Assembly: GCA_039908525.1 (NCBI GenBank)
Contig: JAMOAY010000006.1
Location: forward strand, 62,001 to 126,000
DNA: 64,000 nucleotides
Direction of reading: 5' to 3'
Origin: Magnetaquicoccus sp039908525
GTDB taxonomy: Bacteria; Pseudomonadota; Magnetococcia; Magnetococcales; Magnetaquicoccaceae
Under the pieces are notes generated by a model. It worked only from the letters and a program-made list of their open reading frames with translations. It made no database searches and was not told the DNA's origin. How positions within the stretch are numbered: position 1 is the first letter of the stretch; every line of letters starts with the position of its first letter. The translations under genes and the position numbers were made by a program. Shown piece after piece: positions 34,470 to 43,608 of the stretch.

Positions 34470-35847
34470 ACGGCTGCCCGCCTTACTGACGGAGCTGGCA
34501 CGGGCCGTTGGGCCCACCCGTCTGCTCACCGCTGCGGTGGAGCGGGAGGCCTACGCCTGGGATAATACCGGTTGCCGCCACCTGCCCTGGGCTGTGGTCC
34601 TGGCCGAAAATCGCCTGCAGGTCGAGCAGACCCTGCGCGCGTGCCACGCAGCCGGGGTACCGGTGATCCCCAGAGGGGCGGGCACCGGCAACGTGGGCGG
34701 CGCTTTGGCGGTGCAGGGAGGGATCGTCCTCTCCTTGCAGCGGATGAATCGCATCCTGGAGGTCTCGGTCGCCGACCGTCTGGCGGTGGTGGAACCGGGT
34801 GTTGTCCACGCCACCCTGCAGGCCCACTTGCAACCCCACGGTCTCTGTTGGCCACCGGACCCCTCCTCCTCCCGCAGCTGTTCCATCGGCGGCAACCTGG
34901 CCATGTGCTCAGCCGGCCCCAGCGCCGTGCGCCACGGTGTCAGCCGAGACTGGGTGCTGGGGGTGGAGGCGGTCCTGGCCGACGGCACCCCCTTTCGTAC
35001 CGGAGGTCGCACCACCAAAGGGGTGGTCGGCTATGACATGACCCGCCTGTTGATCGGTTCCGAAGGCACCCTGGCGGTGATCACCCAGGCCACTCTGAAA
35101 CTGGCTCCCATCCCGGAAGCACGCCGCCTGCTGCGGGCCATCTTTCCCTCTGTCGCCGAGGCCACCCGCGGGGTATGCGCCCTGATGGCAGAAGGGGATC
35201 CCCCGGCGGCCATTGAATTCCTGGATGAGTCGGCATTGGATCTGCTGCGGCAGAATGGCGCCCTCTCTCTGCCGGCAGGTGGACGGGCCATGTTGCTGCT
35301 GGAGGTGGCAGGTAGCGCAGACTCCATCGACACCCTGGCCGCATCCGTCCGGCGCCGTCTGGCACCCCTTGAACTGGTGGAACTGCTCCAGGCCGGGCCG
35401 GAAGATGCCGCTTCCGTATGGGCCGCCCGGTACGCCCTCTCCCCCACCCTGAAAAAATTGGCCCCCAAACGGATCAACGAGGACGTGGTGGTTCCGGTCT
35501 CCCGCCTGCCCGAACTGATGGAAGGGGTGGCCCGGATCTCCAGGCAGCAGCAAATCCCCATCGTCAACTTCGGCCATGCAGGGAACGGCAATATTCACGT
35601 CAACCTGCTGGTGGACCCGGCCAATGGACCGCAGATGGCCATGGTGCCCTCTGCGCTGGAACAGATCTTCCGGCTGGTGCTGGATCTGGGAGGCAGTCTG
35701 TCCGGCGAGCATGGTATCGGCATTCAAAAACAGCCCTTTCTGACCTGGGAACTGGACCCCACTGCGCTCATGCTGCAGCGGCGCATCAAGGCCGTCTTTG
35801 ATCCCAAAGCCATTTTGAACCCTGGAAAAATCTTTCCGGAACCGTAA
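34423..35847 (+). CDS. glcD: FAD-linked glycolate/D-lactate oxidase subunit, GlcD-like
   Basis: A 474-residue PCMH-type flavoprotein. The FAD-binding region includes PRGAGTGNVGGALAVQGGIV and GVEAVLADGTPFRTGGRTTKGVVGYDMTRLLIGSEGTL. The C-terminal cap has INEDVVVPVSRLPEL, NFGHAGNGNIHVN with the conserved His, and GSLSGEHGIG. It oxidises glycolate or D-lactate and passes electrons to an iron-sulfur partner. A GlcF-type partner lies 18 kb away at 54099, and no GlcE is seen. Preceded by AGGA seven bases before the ATG, inside the end of the BON gene. Confidence 0.88.
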   Translation: MNPSPPLPHPAPRPPERLPALLTELARAVGPTRLLTAAVEREAYAWDNTGCRHLPWAVVLAENRLQVEQTLRACHAAGVPVIPRGAGTGNVGGALAVQGGIVLSLQRMNRILEVSVADRLAVVEPGVVHATLQAHLQPHGLCWPPDPSSSRSCSIGGNLAMCSAGPSAVRHGVSRDWVLGVEAVLADGTPFRTGGRTTKGVVGYDMTRLLIGSEGTLAVITQATLKLAPIPEARRLLRAIFPSVAEATRGVCALMAEGDPPAAIEFLDESALDLLRQNGALSLPAGGRAMLLLEVAGSADSIDTLAASVRRRLAPLELVELLQAGPEDAASVWAARYALSPTLKKLAPKRINEDVVVPVSRLPELMEGVARISRQQQIPIVNFGHAGNGNIHVNLLVDPANGPQMAMVPSALEQIFRLVLDLGGSLSGEHGIGIQKQPFLTWELDPTALMLQRRIKAVFDPKAILNPGKIFPEP

Positions 35848-35910
35848 AGCGCATCACAATCAACCACTAACCCCTGCCAGGGTTCCCGGTCGGCAGCAGG
35901 CTTTTAATGT

Positions 35911-35938
35911 TTGACAAACACGTTTTTTTTCTTATAGA
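35911..35938 (+). promoter_or_regulatory. dksA: Sigma-70-type promoter for dksA
   Basis: A perfect TTGACA, then 16 bases including eight T, then TATAGA (an alternative -10, TAGAAT, ends at 35940). It lies about 63 bases before the dksA ATG in the only AT-rich stretch of this gap. Confidence 0.7.
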
Positions 35939-36000
35939 ATGCCGCTTTTTCAGTGGTTACATGAAGAAGATGGTCGGAAACATGTGATAGGGGGTCCATT

Positions 36001-36453
36001 ATGAGCAAAATTGCCGATATAACATTGCCGGAGCGCTACAGACCCTCGGAAGACGAGGAGTACATGTCACCCAGGCAGCGTGCCTTTTTCAGTCGCCTGT
36101 TGCTGGAGTGGCGTGCGCAGTTGATGGAGGAGGCGGACAAAACGCTGGCCGCCATGACCGAGGAAAAGGCCATTTTTGCCGACCCGACCGATCGGGCCGC
36201 CCTGGAAACCGATCGCAACTTTGAGTTGCGCACCCGGGACCGGGAGAGGAAACTGATCGCCAAGATCGACCGCACCCTGGCCGTCATTGAGGCCGACGAG
36301 TACGGTTACTGTGAAGAGTGCGGGGTGGAAATCGGCCTCAAAAGATTGGAGGCCCGTCCGGTCACCGATCTGTGCATCGGGTGCAAGACCCGGGCGGAGC
36401 GACGGGAGAAAATCAACCTCTCCGAGGAGGAAGAGGTGATGGAGGAGCCGTGA
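36001..36453 (+). CDS. dksA: RNA polymerase-binding transcription factor DksA
   Basis: The 150-residue protein has the coiled-coil arms (about 25-100) with the tip DPTDRAALETD, which carries the functional Asp-x-x-Asp region reaching into the polymerase secondary channel. The zinc finger (YCEECGVEIG and LCIGCKTRAE) is complete with four cysteines. It works with ppGpp to adjust rRNA and amino-acid operon transcription. Single gene with its own promoter. Convergent with thiE. Confidence 0.96.
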   Translation: MSKIADITLPERYRPSEDEEYMSPRQRAFFSRLLLEWRAQLMEEADKTLAAMTEEKAIFADPTDRAALETDRNFELRTRDRERKLIAKIDRTLAVIEADEYGYCEECGVEIGLKRLEARPVTDLCIGCKTRAERREKINLSEEEEVMEEP

Positions 36454-36525
36454 CCCTCCTGCATGGCGGGCACCCACCCACAACATGCCTGCCACAACAG
36501 GCTTGACCGGCGGCGCACCTCCGCG

Positions 36526-37251
36526 TCAGCGTGGCTTCTCGTCGCACCCCTGGCACGGCACGCCCTCCTGCCACTCTTTGCTGGCTTGTTGCAGTCGCTG
36601 CGGCCAACTCTCCCTGTCCCACAGACCGCTGATCATCGCCGCCGCCGCCGCCCCGGCGGCGGCGACCTGCCCGATCCGGGCCATTCCTATCCCGCCGATG
36701 GCAACCACCGGCAACCCTGCGGCACGGCAGACCCCAGCCAGCTGAGACAGCCCTTGTGTCGCCTGTACATCCGGTTTGGTGCGGGTGGCAAACACGGGGC
36801 CAAAACCGACATAGTCGACACCTTCCAAACGGGCCAAACGCACCTCTTCCAGGGAGTGGGTAGAGAGGCCGACCATCCGCTCAGGCCCCAACAGGTGTCT
36901 GCACTGGGCCACCGGCATATCTCCCTGCCCTACATGCACCCCATCGACCGCCAACGCCACGGCCAGATCGACATGATCGTTGATGACAATGGCAACCTGG
37001 GGACTGAAGGTGCGCAGAGCCTCCACCCATACAGCAGCAAACGGGGCCGCACGCTGGCTGCTCCCCTTGCAGCGCAGCTGCACACTGGCGATGGAGCACT
37101 CCCCCAGAAAACGGGCAATGCTGCCGATTGTGGATGGCCGACCCACCCGCAAGCGGCGGATATCCGCCAGCGTGACCAACCCGCTCCGATCCAGCCAGTC
37201 GGCATCCAGAATGGGCAGCACACCACGGATCGCCTCAGCGGCCCGGTTCAC
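36526..37251 (-). CDS. thiE: Thiamine-phosphate synthase
   Basis: Joins the thiazole and pyrimidine phosphates to thiamine phosphate. The 241-residue TIM barrel shows VQLRCKGS (normally RxK), INDHVDLA with VDGVHVGQGD, GLSTHS, DYVGFGPVFATRTKP and VAIGGIG. A C-terminal tail rich in Gln/Glu/Lys is slightly longer than usual. Overlaps the PilZ gene by four bases. No thiamine riboswitch is seen nearby. Confidence 0.93.
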   Translation of the reverse strand: MNRAAEAIRGVLPILDADWLDRSGLVTLADIRRLRVGRPSTIGSIARFLGECSIASVQLRCKGSSQRAAPFAAVWVEALRTFSPQVAIVINDHVDLAVALAVDGVHVGQGDMPVAQCRHLLGPERMVGLSTHSLEEVRLARLEGVDYVGFGPVFATRTKPDVQATQGLSQLAGVCRAAGLPVVAIGGIGMARIGQVAAAGAAAAAMISGLWDRESWPQRLQQASKEWQEGVPCQGCDEKPR

Positions 37252-37622
37252 AGGGATGCGAAAAATTCTTTGTCGATGGTCTCCGAGTCGCCCATATTGA
37301 GGGAGACCAGACGCCGCAGATGGCTGAAGCTGTCCACGTCCATGCCCTGAAAACGGATGGCAGCCCCCCGTTTCAGATCGGAATGAACCACAACCCCTAT
37401 CACCTGCATCTCAATCTCCCCCAAAAACAGGGTACCGGAGAGCTTCTCCCCCTGTTCGGGCAGAGGATCGCTCCAGAACAGTATCCCGCTCAAGCTGATG
37501 TCGTCGAAAGCACCGTCATAGGTGTCACCCGCCTCGTTGAGGAGGGTCAACTGGTGACGAAAACCGACCCTGGAAAATGTGCGGCGCTCCTGTGGGGATG
37601 CTGCCGTCGGTGTGGTTGCCAT
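37248..37622 (-). CDS. PilZ-domain protein
   Basis: A 124-residue single-domain protein. The cyclic-di-GMP-binding residues are present: the RRTFSR arm (Arg-x3-Arg type) at residues 13-18 and DDISLSG. It probably binds c-di-GMP and acts on a partner by contact. The ATG at 37622 shares one base with the upstream kinase gene's stop and is preceded by AGGAG eight bases away; the frame continues upstream but inside the kinase gene. Placed between a nucleoside-kinase-like gene and thiE in one leftward operon. Confidence 0.88.
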   Translation of the reverse strand: MATTPTAASPQERRTFSRVGFRHQLTLLNEAGDTYDGAFDDISLSGILFWSDPLPEQGEKLSGTLFLGEIEMQVIGVVVHSDLKRGAAIRFQGMDVDSFSHLRRLVSLNMGDSETIDKEFFASL

Positions 37623-38617
37623 TACGCATGCTCCTGAAGATCCAGAATGGTGGCAGCCTGGCCGGCCTGAAGGCGTGCACCCGACTGGGTGACCAGCACG
37701 GATGCGGCGTGACAGGCAAGCTGGCCGGCCATGGCCAAAGAGTAGCCGTGGGTGATCCCGAACAGAAAGGCCCCGGCAAACAGATCCCCCGCGCCGTTGC
37801 TGTCCACGGCCTGCACAGACCGGCCCGGAATATCGATCCACCGTTCGCCAGTATAAATGGTCGCACCCTGTGCGCCAAGGGTCAGCCCGATGATCCTCGC
37901 GAGAGGGGTCAGAGCCTCCTTGGCCTGTTCCAGTGTCTGGCTGTTGGTGAAGGCCATGGCTTCACTCTCGTTGCAAAACAGCAGATCCAGCCCGTCGCCG
38001 ATGATGGCCTCCAACCCTGGACGAAAGTAGGTGATCATGCTGGTATCCGAGAAGGTGAGGGCCGTCTTGACCCCCTGTTGGCGTGCCAGACGGGCAGCCT
38101 CCGCGCACGCAGCCTGCCCCGACGGGGCAGAGACCAGATAGCCTTCAACATAGAGATATTCCGCCTGCCCCAGCAGGGTTGGCGAGATCTGCTCGCTGGA
38201 GAACTGTTCCGAGATGCCCAGATGGGTACACAGGGTCCGCTCGGCGTCCGGGGTGATGAATACCAGGCAACGACCGGTCGTTCCCGAATAACGGGTCTCC
38301 TGCAGAGCGTTGTCCACCCCATGGAGCCGCATATCCTGGGCAAAGAAGGCACCCGCCTCGTCATCCGCCACCTTGCAGGCATGAAAACCCCGACCGCCGA
38401 ACTGGGCCAGGCCGATCAGCGTGTTGGCCGAGGAGCCCCCACAAGAACGGTGGTGAGGCAGGCCGGCCACCTGCTGCAACAGCCTGTTCTGAAAGGAGTC
38501 ATCCACCAGGGACATGCTGCCTTTCTGCAGGCCGGCCTGGGACAGAAACTCGTCGGTGACGTGCAGCTCCATATCCACCAGGGCGTGGCCCATACCGTAG
38601 ACGTCATAAGGGTTCAT
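37622..38617 (-). CDS. PfkB-family sugar/adenosine kinase
   Basis: A 331-residue ribokinase-fold enzyme. The N-terminal substrate part has GHALVDMELHV and GGSSANTLIGLAQFGG. The C-terminal ATP/anion-hole motif is DSNGAGDLFAGAF, with the catalytic Asp in GAGD; Ser-Asn replaces the more common Thr-x. The overall pattern is closest to bacterial adenosine kinases of this family. The substrate cannot be fixed from sequence alone. First of the leftward set with the PilZ gene and thiE. Confidence 0.85.
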   Translation of the reverse strand: MNPYDVYGMGHALVDMELHVTDEFLSQAGLQKGSMSLVDDSFQNRLLQQVAGLPHHRSCGGSSANTLIGLAQFGGRGFHACKVADDEAGAFFAQDMRLHGVDNALQETRYSGTTGRCLVFITPDAERTLCTHLGISEQFSSEQISPTLLGQAEYLYVEGYLVSAPSGQAACAEAARLARQQGVKTALTFSDTSMITYFRPGLEAIIGDGLDLLFCNESEAMAFTNSQTLEQAKEALTPLARIIGLTLGAQGATIYTGERWIDIPGRSVQAVDSNGAGDLFAGAFLFGITHGYSLAMAGQLACHAASVLVTQSGARLQAGQAATILDLQEHA

Positions 38618-38670
38618 ACCTGTTTCCTGTACAAGAAGAGGGAAAATTCATCCATCCGGCAATTCACATT

Positions 38671-39501
38671 TCATGCCACCGCCTGCCTGTCGGGTGACAG
38701 GGGGGTGTGTTTGAGATAGTTCAGCAAGGCGGCGTGCAACCGCCCATTACTGGCCAGTACGGAGAGCACGCGAGGATTTTTTTGGTTGAAAAGACACGGC
38801 TGACCATCCTTGTGAGTGACCCGGCCGCCCGCCTCCTGCAATAACAGGGTGCCGGCACAAAAATCCCATTCGTTTTTTGGAGTCAGAGTAAAAGTTAAAT
38901 CGAATCTGCCGGCTGCCACCAGGGCCAGCTTGTAGGCAATCGAACCCATGGGGGTGATGACCAGTTCCTGGTTGAAACGGTCCCACTCCCCGTGACGGGT
39001 TTCAGAGCGACTGGCCAGACAGGAAGCGCCCACCAACTTCTCCTGTCCGGAGACCTGAATCGATTGGCCATTGCAACGAGCCCCACCCCCCTGGATGGCC
39101 GAGAAAAGCTCCCGGCTGGCCGGGTTGTAGATGCAGGCCGCAACGGGCCTGCCCCGCTCCACCAGACCGATGGAGATGGCAAACTGCGGCAGTCCACGGA
39201 TGAACTCCTTGGTGCCATCCATGGGATCGACGATCCAAACCCGTGGGCGATCCAGGCGCGCGGCATCGTCCAGAGACTCTTCGGAAAGCCAGCCGTAGTC
39301 GGGTCGCCCACCCTGCAGCTGCTGCCGCAGCAGCCGATCCGCCTCCAGGTCGGCCTTGGTGACCGGATTGTTGAGCCCTTTTTCCTTAAGGCGGACATGG
39401 GTCGCAACCGGCGCGCCGGGTTGAAAATAGCCCATGATGCACTCCCCGGCCAACCGGGCTGCCGTCTCCATGAGGGCAAGATCAGTGTGAAGATCGGACA
39501 T
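38671..39501 (-). CDS. cysQ: 3'(2'),5'-bisphosphate nucleotidase
   Basis: Inositol-monophosphatase-fold enzyme that hydrolyses 3'-phosphoadenosine-5'-phosphate, the by-product of sulfate assimilation. Key motifs are NNPVTKADLEAD, SEES, VDPMDGTKEFIRG (metal-binding) and NEWDFCAGTLLLQEAGG. About 276 residues. I chose the ATG giving MSDLHTDLALME; a second at 39519 adds six residues, and the longer frame to 39645 overlaps the divergent radical SAM gene. Confidence 0.9.
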   Translation of the reverse strand: MSDLHTDLALMETAARLAGECIMGYFQPGAPVATHVRLKEKGLNNPVTKADLEADRLLRQQLQGGRPDYGWLSEESLDDAARLDRPRVWIVDPMDGTKEFIRGLPQFAISIGLVERGRPVAACIYNPASRELFSAIQGGGARCNGQSIQVSGQEKLVGASCLASRSETRHGEWDRFNQELVITPMGSIAYKLALVAAGRFDLTFTLTPKNEWDFCAGTLLLQEAGGRVTHKDGQPCLFNQKNPRVLSVLASNGRLHAALLNYLKHTPLSPDRQAVA

Positions 39502-39622
39502 AATAGCTGGTACCGCCATGCCTTGTCTGGGAGCGAGTGCCGATGGCATAATGGTACAACGAAAGGGTTGGCCGGGTCCAGCCCTGTTGTTTGACCCGCC
39601 CTGCCAGGCTGCTTCTGCCGAG

Positions 39623-41161
39623 ATGACCGATATCCTCCTCGCCACCCTTAACGCCCGTTATCAGCACACGGCGTTCGGTCTGCGCTGTCTGCTGGCCAAT
39701 CTGGCGGAGCTGCGACCACACACCCTGTTGTTGGAGTTCGAATGCAGTGACCCCCCGGAAGAGGTGGCGGAGCGTCTGCTTGCCCACGCACCGCGCATCG
39801 TCGCGTTGGGCATCTACGTGTGGAATGTGGCGGGGTCTACCCGATTGGTGCACCTGTTGAAACGGATCCGACCGGAGTTGATGGTGGTCCTGGGTGGACC
39901 GGAGGTCTCTTTCGAAACCGACGGACAGGCCATCGTTCAGCTGGCGGATTATGTCATCTGCGGGGAGGGAGAACAGCTGTTTCCTACCCTCTGTCGCGCC
40001 CTGCTGGCGGGAGAGCGGCCGGTTGACAGGATCCAGAGGGCCCCTCCCCTCGAACTGACCACCATCGCCATGCCCTATGACACCTATCTCGACCAGGATC
40101 TGAAGCATCGCCTGCTCTATGTGGAGCGCTCCCGCGGCTGTTCGTACCGGTGCAGCTTCTGCCTCTCCTCCCTGGACAGTGCCGTGCGTCTGTTCCCCCT
40201 GGAACCCTTCCTGCGGGCGATGCAGGGTTTGTTGGACAGGGGGGCGAGGCAGTTCAAATTTGTCGATCGCACCTTCAACCTGAACAGCCGTGAGTGCATC
40301 GCGGTTCTGGATTTTTTTTTGCAGCGGATCTCTCTGGGGCTGTTCTTGCACTTCGAGATGGTGCCCGACCGTCTGCCGGATGGATTGAAAGCGATGATAC
40401 AACGGTTTCCACCCGGCGCGTTGCAGTTTGAGATAGGCATCCAATCCCTGGATCCTCTGGTCCAGGCCCGGGTCCAGCGGCGGCAGGATCGGGACAAAAG
40501 CCTCGCCAATCTGCTCTGGCTCCGACAAAACAGTGGCGTCCATCTGCATACCGATCTGATCCTGGGCCTGCCCGGCGAGAACCTGGATGGTTTCGCCGCC
40601 GGATTTGACCAGTTGGCCCGTCTTGACCCCCATGAAATTCAACTCGGCATCCTGAAACGGCTGAGGGGTGCACCGATCCAGCAACATGACCAGGCGTTCG
40701 GCATGATCTACAACCCGGACCCACCCTACGACCTGCTGTGCAACAATCTCCTGGACTTCGCCACTCTGTGCCGTCTCAAGCGTCTGGCCCGCTACTGGGA
40801 TCTGTTCGGCAACTCGGGACGTTTTCCTGACAGCCGCCGTCTGCTCTTTCAGCAATCCTCGCCGTTTTTTGCCTTGCTGACTCTGAGCGACTGGCTCTTT
40901 GCCGCCATCGGCCGCACCCATGAAATTGCCCTGCGACACCAGTTTGACTGGCTGTATCGCGGCATGACCGAGGGGCTGGGGCTGGATCCATCGCTGGTCG
41001 TGGCGGCGATGGAAGCAGATTTCCGGCGAGGCGCGCTCCGGGAACCCCCGGACTGTCTGCGCGGCAAAACGGTCTGCCATGGTCTGCCCCAACCGCCACG
41101 CACACAGCACAACCTGCCGGCGCGTCAAAGACGGCACGGCCAACGGACGGAGGGCAGCTGA
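39623..41161 (+). CDS. B12-binding-domain radical SAM enzyme (DUF4080-type)
   Basis: A 512-residue protein. N-terminal residues about 1-140 form a cobalamin-binding-like fold (VALGIYVWNV, VVLGGPEVSFE, VICGEGEQLFP). The radical SAM core follows with the cluster triad CSYRCSFC, then QFEIGIQSLDP and TDLILGLPGE. The C-terminal part, with the LKRLRGAPI stretch, resembles DUF4080. The DxHxxG B12 motif is not evident, so cobalamin binding is uncertain. Substrate unknown. The start follows a weak ribosome-binding site; an upstream ATG at 39518 lies in the cysQ intergenic region. Confidence 0.85.
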   Translation: MTDILLATLNARYQHTAFGLRCLLANLAELRPHTLLLEFECSDPPEEVAERLLAHAPRIVALGIYVWNVAGSTRLVHLLKRIRPELMVVLGGPEVSFETDGQAIVQLADYVICGEGEQLFPTLCRALLAGERPVDRIQRAPPLELTTIAMPYDTYLDQDLKHRLLYVERSRGCSYRCSFCLSSLDSAVRLFPLEPFLRAMQGLLDRGARQFKFVDRTFNLNSRECIAVLDFFLQRISLGLFLHFEMVPDRLPDGLKAMIQRFPPGALQFEIGIQSLDPLVQARVQRRQDRDKSLANLLWLRQNSGVHLHTDLILGLPGENLDGFAAGFDQLARLDPHEIQLGILKRLRGAPIQQHDQAFGMIYNPDPPYDLLCNNLLDFATLCRLKRLARYWDLFGNSGRFPDSRRLLFQQSSPFFALLTLSDWLFAAIGRTHEIALRHQFDWLYRGMTEGLGLDPSLVVAAMEADFRRGALREPPDCLRGKTVCHGLPQPPRTQHNLPARQRRHGQRTEGS

Positions 41162-41181
41162 GCCCCTGCCCAGAGCACAGG

Positions 41182-42000
41182 CTATTTCCGCTTGCGCGGC
41201 TTGCGCGTTTGAACGACCGTGTCGGCAACCGCACGACTCTCCTCCACCGGCGGCACAGGAAGCGTTTTCGGGGTTTCGGTCTCTCCCCTCCTGGCCAGGC
41301 GCTCCGCCAGGCGGCCCAGGTTGGACAACGAAAGCAGGTGGGCGTAAACCCACCCCAGCTCCCCGCTGCGAAACAGTGTCAACGTTCTCTCCTGGTCGAG
41401 CCCCAGCAGTTTTTTCTCGTCCACCACCTGCAAACCGGCCATGGCAATCTTGCCCATGTTGGCCACCTCGACCTGGGCCGTCCATTCGCTCAACAGCTCC
41501 ATCTCCTGCAGGCGGTTGACGAACAGCTCCGTGCGCTGATGCTGCCCCTGAAACTCCTTGAGAAAATCAATCGCCTTTCCCAGCAACGGAGATTGCTCAC
41601 CCACCTCATCAAACAGGGGGGTACCGGTGGCGGTATTGAAACCGGCAAACCCTTCATCGATGCAAACGGTCAAACGGCCACTCCCCTCATCGGCCAACAC
41701 AAACGGATAGCGGCGCACGAAAGCCGGCACATAGCGGGCATCCCATTGACCGGTTGTATCGACAAACAGATTTTCATCGTTGCGCAACCCCAACAACGCC
41801 AATGGGGTGATACGCTCCCCCGTCCTGGCAAAAACCACAGGATACTCCTTGGCAAGGTGGATGAACTCTGCACCGGTAACAATCACCGAGTTGGTATGCC
41901 GGGCGAAAGAGAGGGTGAAACAGGCAGGATCCATCCTCCATGCCCGATGCTGTTCCCTGTTGAGTGCCACCGGTTTTTCATAAAACAGCAGCTGCTTCAT
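41182..42000 (-). CDS. SapC family protein
   Basis: A 272-residue protein with the SapC-family segments EFIHLAKEYPVVFA, DARYVPAFVRRYPFVL and ELGWVYAHLLSLSNL. The family was named from an S-layer-related gene in Caulobacter, and its biochemical role is unclear. Start chosen at 42000 with GAGGTG upstream; a longer frame adds 23 residues without family similarity. The C-terminal tail is basic (RKPRKRK). It lies 79 bases after the LolC/E gene. Confidence 0.85.
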   Translation of the reverse strand: MKQLLFYEKPVALNREQHRAWRMDPACFTLSFARHTNSVIVTGAEFIHLAKEYPVVFARTGERITPLALLGLRNDENLFVDTTGQWDARYVPAFVRRYPFVLADEGSGRLTVCIDEGFAGFNTATGTPLFDEVGEQSPLLGKAIDFLKEFQGQHQRTELFVNRLQEMELLSEWTAQVEVANMGKIAMAGLQVVDEKKLLGLDQERTLTLFRSGELGWVYAHLLSLSNLGRLAERLARRGETETPKTLPVPPVEESRAVADTVVQTRKPRKRK

Positions 42001-42079
42001 GTGCGTCACCTCGTCAAACGTTGGCTGTATGCCGTTGTTGTCATCCCACAGACCGCCTGCGCCACGCATTCACGACCAC

Positions 42080-43342
42080 TCATTCATAGCGCAAGGCGTC
42101 CACGGGGTCCACCCGTGCAGCCCGCCAGGCAGGGTAGAGTGTGGCAAACAGGCTGATGGCCAAACTGACACCGGTGACCCAGGCCACATCCGAGAAGACC
42201 ACCTTGGACGGCAAATAGTCGATAAAGTAGATCTCTCCCGACAGGATCTGAATGCCGAACCATGTTTCGATCATCCCCAGCACCGGCTCCAGATTGTAGG
42301 CCAGCGCCAAACCCAGCGCCAACCCGGCCAGGGTGCCGGTCAGGCCGACAATGCCCCCGTTGATGATGAAGATGGTCATGACCCCCCGCGCCGTGGCCCC
42401 CATGGTCTTCAGGATGGCGATCTCCTGAGCCTTCTCCATCACCGACATGATCAGACTGGAAACGATGTTGAAGGCAGCCACCACCACCACCAGAAAGAGA
42501 ATCACAAACATGGTGGCCTTCTCCAGACGCAAGGCACGGAAAAAGTTGTGATTCATCTCCATCCAGTTCTGGATCCAGAAACCGCCATCGGCCTGGGCCA
42601 GATGGGCCAGGCGCTGCTCCAACAGCTTGTGAATGGACAAGGCCGATTCCGGATCGGGGGTCTTGACCTCAATGCCGGTAACCGTCTGGTGCATGCGCAG
42701 CAGCGCCTGGGCATCCGGCAGATGGATGTAGGCCAGGGAGCTGTCGTACTCGTACATGCCGGAACTGAAGGTGCCCACCACCGTAAACCGCTTCATGCGG
42801 GGCACGGTACCCATGGCGGTGACGTTGGCGGTGGCCACCATCAGGGTGACCGGATCCCCCAGGACGACGCCCAGATTGGCGGCGAGATTCTTGCCCAGGA
42901 TGACGCCAAACCCTGACAACTGCTCCAGCTTGCCGCTCTGCAAATTTTTCTCCAGATCGGAAACGCCCCGTTCCCGTTGGATGTCCACCCCCCGCAACGT
43001 GATACCGATCGCCCTTCCCCTGGCCTGCGCCATGGCGTGACCGGCCACAAACGGGGCCGCGCCGGAGACACCCGGCGTCGAAGCGGCAATCTCCAGGACG
43101 GTGGAAAACTGACCGACTTCACCGACATAGGAACGGATGGTGACATGGCTGGTGACCCCCAGAATCTGATTCTGCAAGGTTTCCCGAAAGCCGGTCATCA
43201 CGGCCAGCACCACGATGAGGGCCGCCACCCCCAAGGCGATGCCCCCCATGGAAAGAAAGGTGATAACGCTGATAAAATGCTGGGTTCGTTTGGCTCGCAG
43301 GTAGCGCAGACCGATCAGCCACTCATAACGGTTGGCAAGCAT
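42080..43342 (-). CDS. lolC: Lipoprotein-releasing ABC transporter permease LolC/LolE
   Basis: A 420-residue inner-membrane protein of the MacB/FtsX type: one helix near residues 25-50, a large periplasmic domain (about 55-265), then three C-terminal helices. It begins with WLIGLRYLRAKRTQHFISVITFLSMGGI, here split as WLIGLRYLRAKR and FISVITFLSMGGIALG, and ends with PAWRAARVDPVDALRYE; both are diagnostic. With LolD it extracts lipoproteins for transfer to LolA. LolD is not adjacent, so it is encoded elsewhere. LolC and LolE cannot be told apart here. Confidence 0.9.
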   Translation of the reverse strand: MLANRYEWLIGLRYLRAKRTQHFISVITFLSMGGIALGVAALIVVLAVMTGFRETLQNQILGVTSHVTIRSYVGEVGQFSTVLEIAASTPGVSGAAPFVAGHAMAQARGRAIGITLRGVDIQRERGVSDLEKNLQSGKLEQLSGFGVILGKNLAANLGVVLGDPVTLMVATANVTAMGTVPRMKRFTVVGTFSSGMYEYDSSLAYIHLPDAQALLRMHQTVTGIEVKTPDPESALSIHKLLEQRLAHLAQADGGFWIQNWMEMNHNFFRALRLEKATMFVILFLVVVVAAFNIVSSLIMSVMEKAQEIAILKTMGATARGVMTIFIINGGIVGLTGTLAGLALGLALAYNLEPVLGMIETWFGIQILSGEIYFIDYLPSKVVFSDVAWVTGVSLAISLFATLYPAWRAARVDPVDALRYE

Positions 43343-43608
43343 GAACTGGCAGATGCCCCCTCACTCTCTTTGGGATGGAATAGACACACGTCGTAGCAAG
43401 CAGGCGTGGAACTTGGCAGGCTGCGACGAGCAACAGCAGATGGACAAGCATCAAAGACGGCTCATTCTGACTATCTACTTTCGAAAAATCAAGTAATTAT
43501 GGTTAAAATACAGACAAAATTTCTTTTTTGAGTGGATTTTTTTGACAATTTCCCGTAGGGTGGAAAACTTGCGCGTAGTCGGCAAGCCAAATCAATTGCC
43601 AGGGGGGC
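43343..43608. other. AT-rich gap before the methyltransferase gene
   Basis: A 266-base stretch that becomes AT-rich from about 43480. A TTGACA at 43541 has no convincing -10 partner at 16-18 bases. No RNA gene or conserved element was recognised. Confidence 0.4.

Noticed and set aside
36487..36502. Hairpin GCCTG-CCACAA-CAGGC as terminator between dksA and thiE
   Set aside because: Only a 5-bp stem with no T-run; too weak to call.
43541..43546. TTGACA as a promoter for the methyltransferase gene
   Set aside because: No acceptable -10 box at 16-18 bases downstream.
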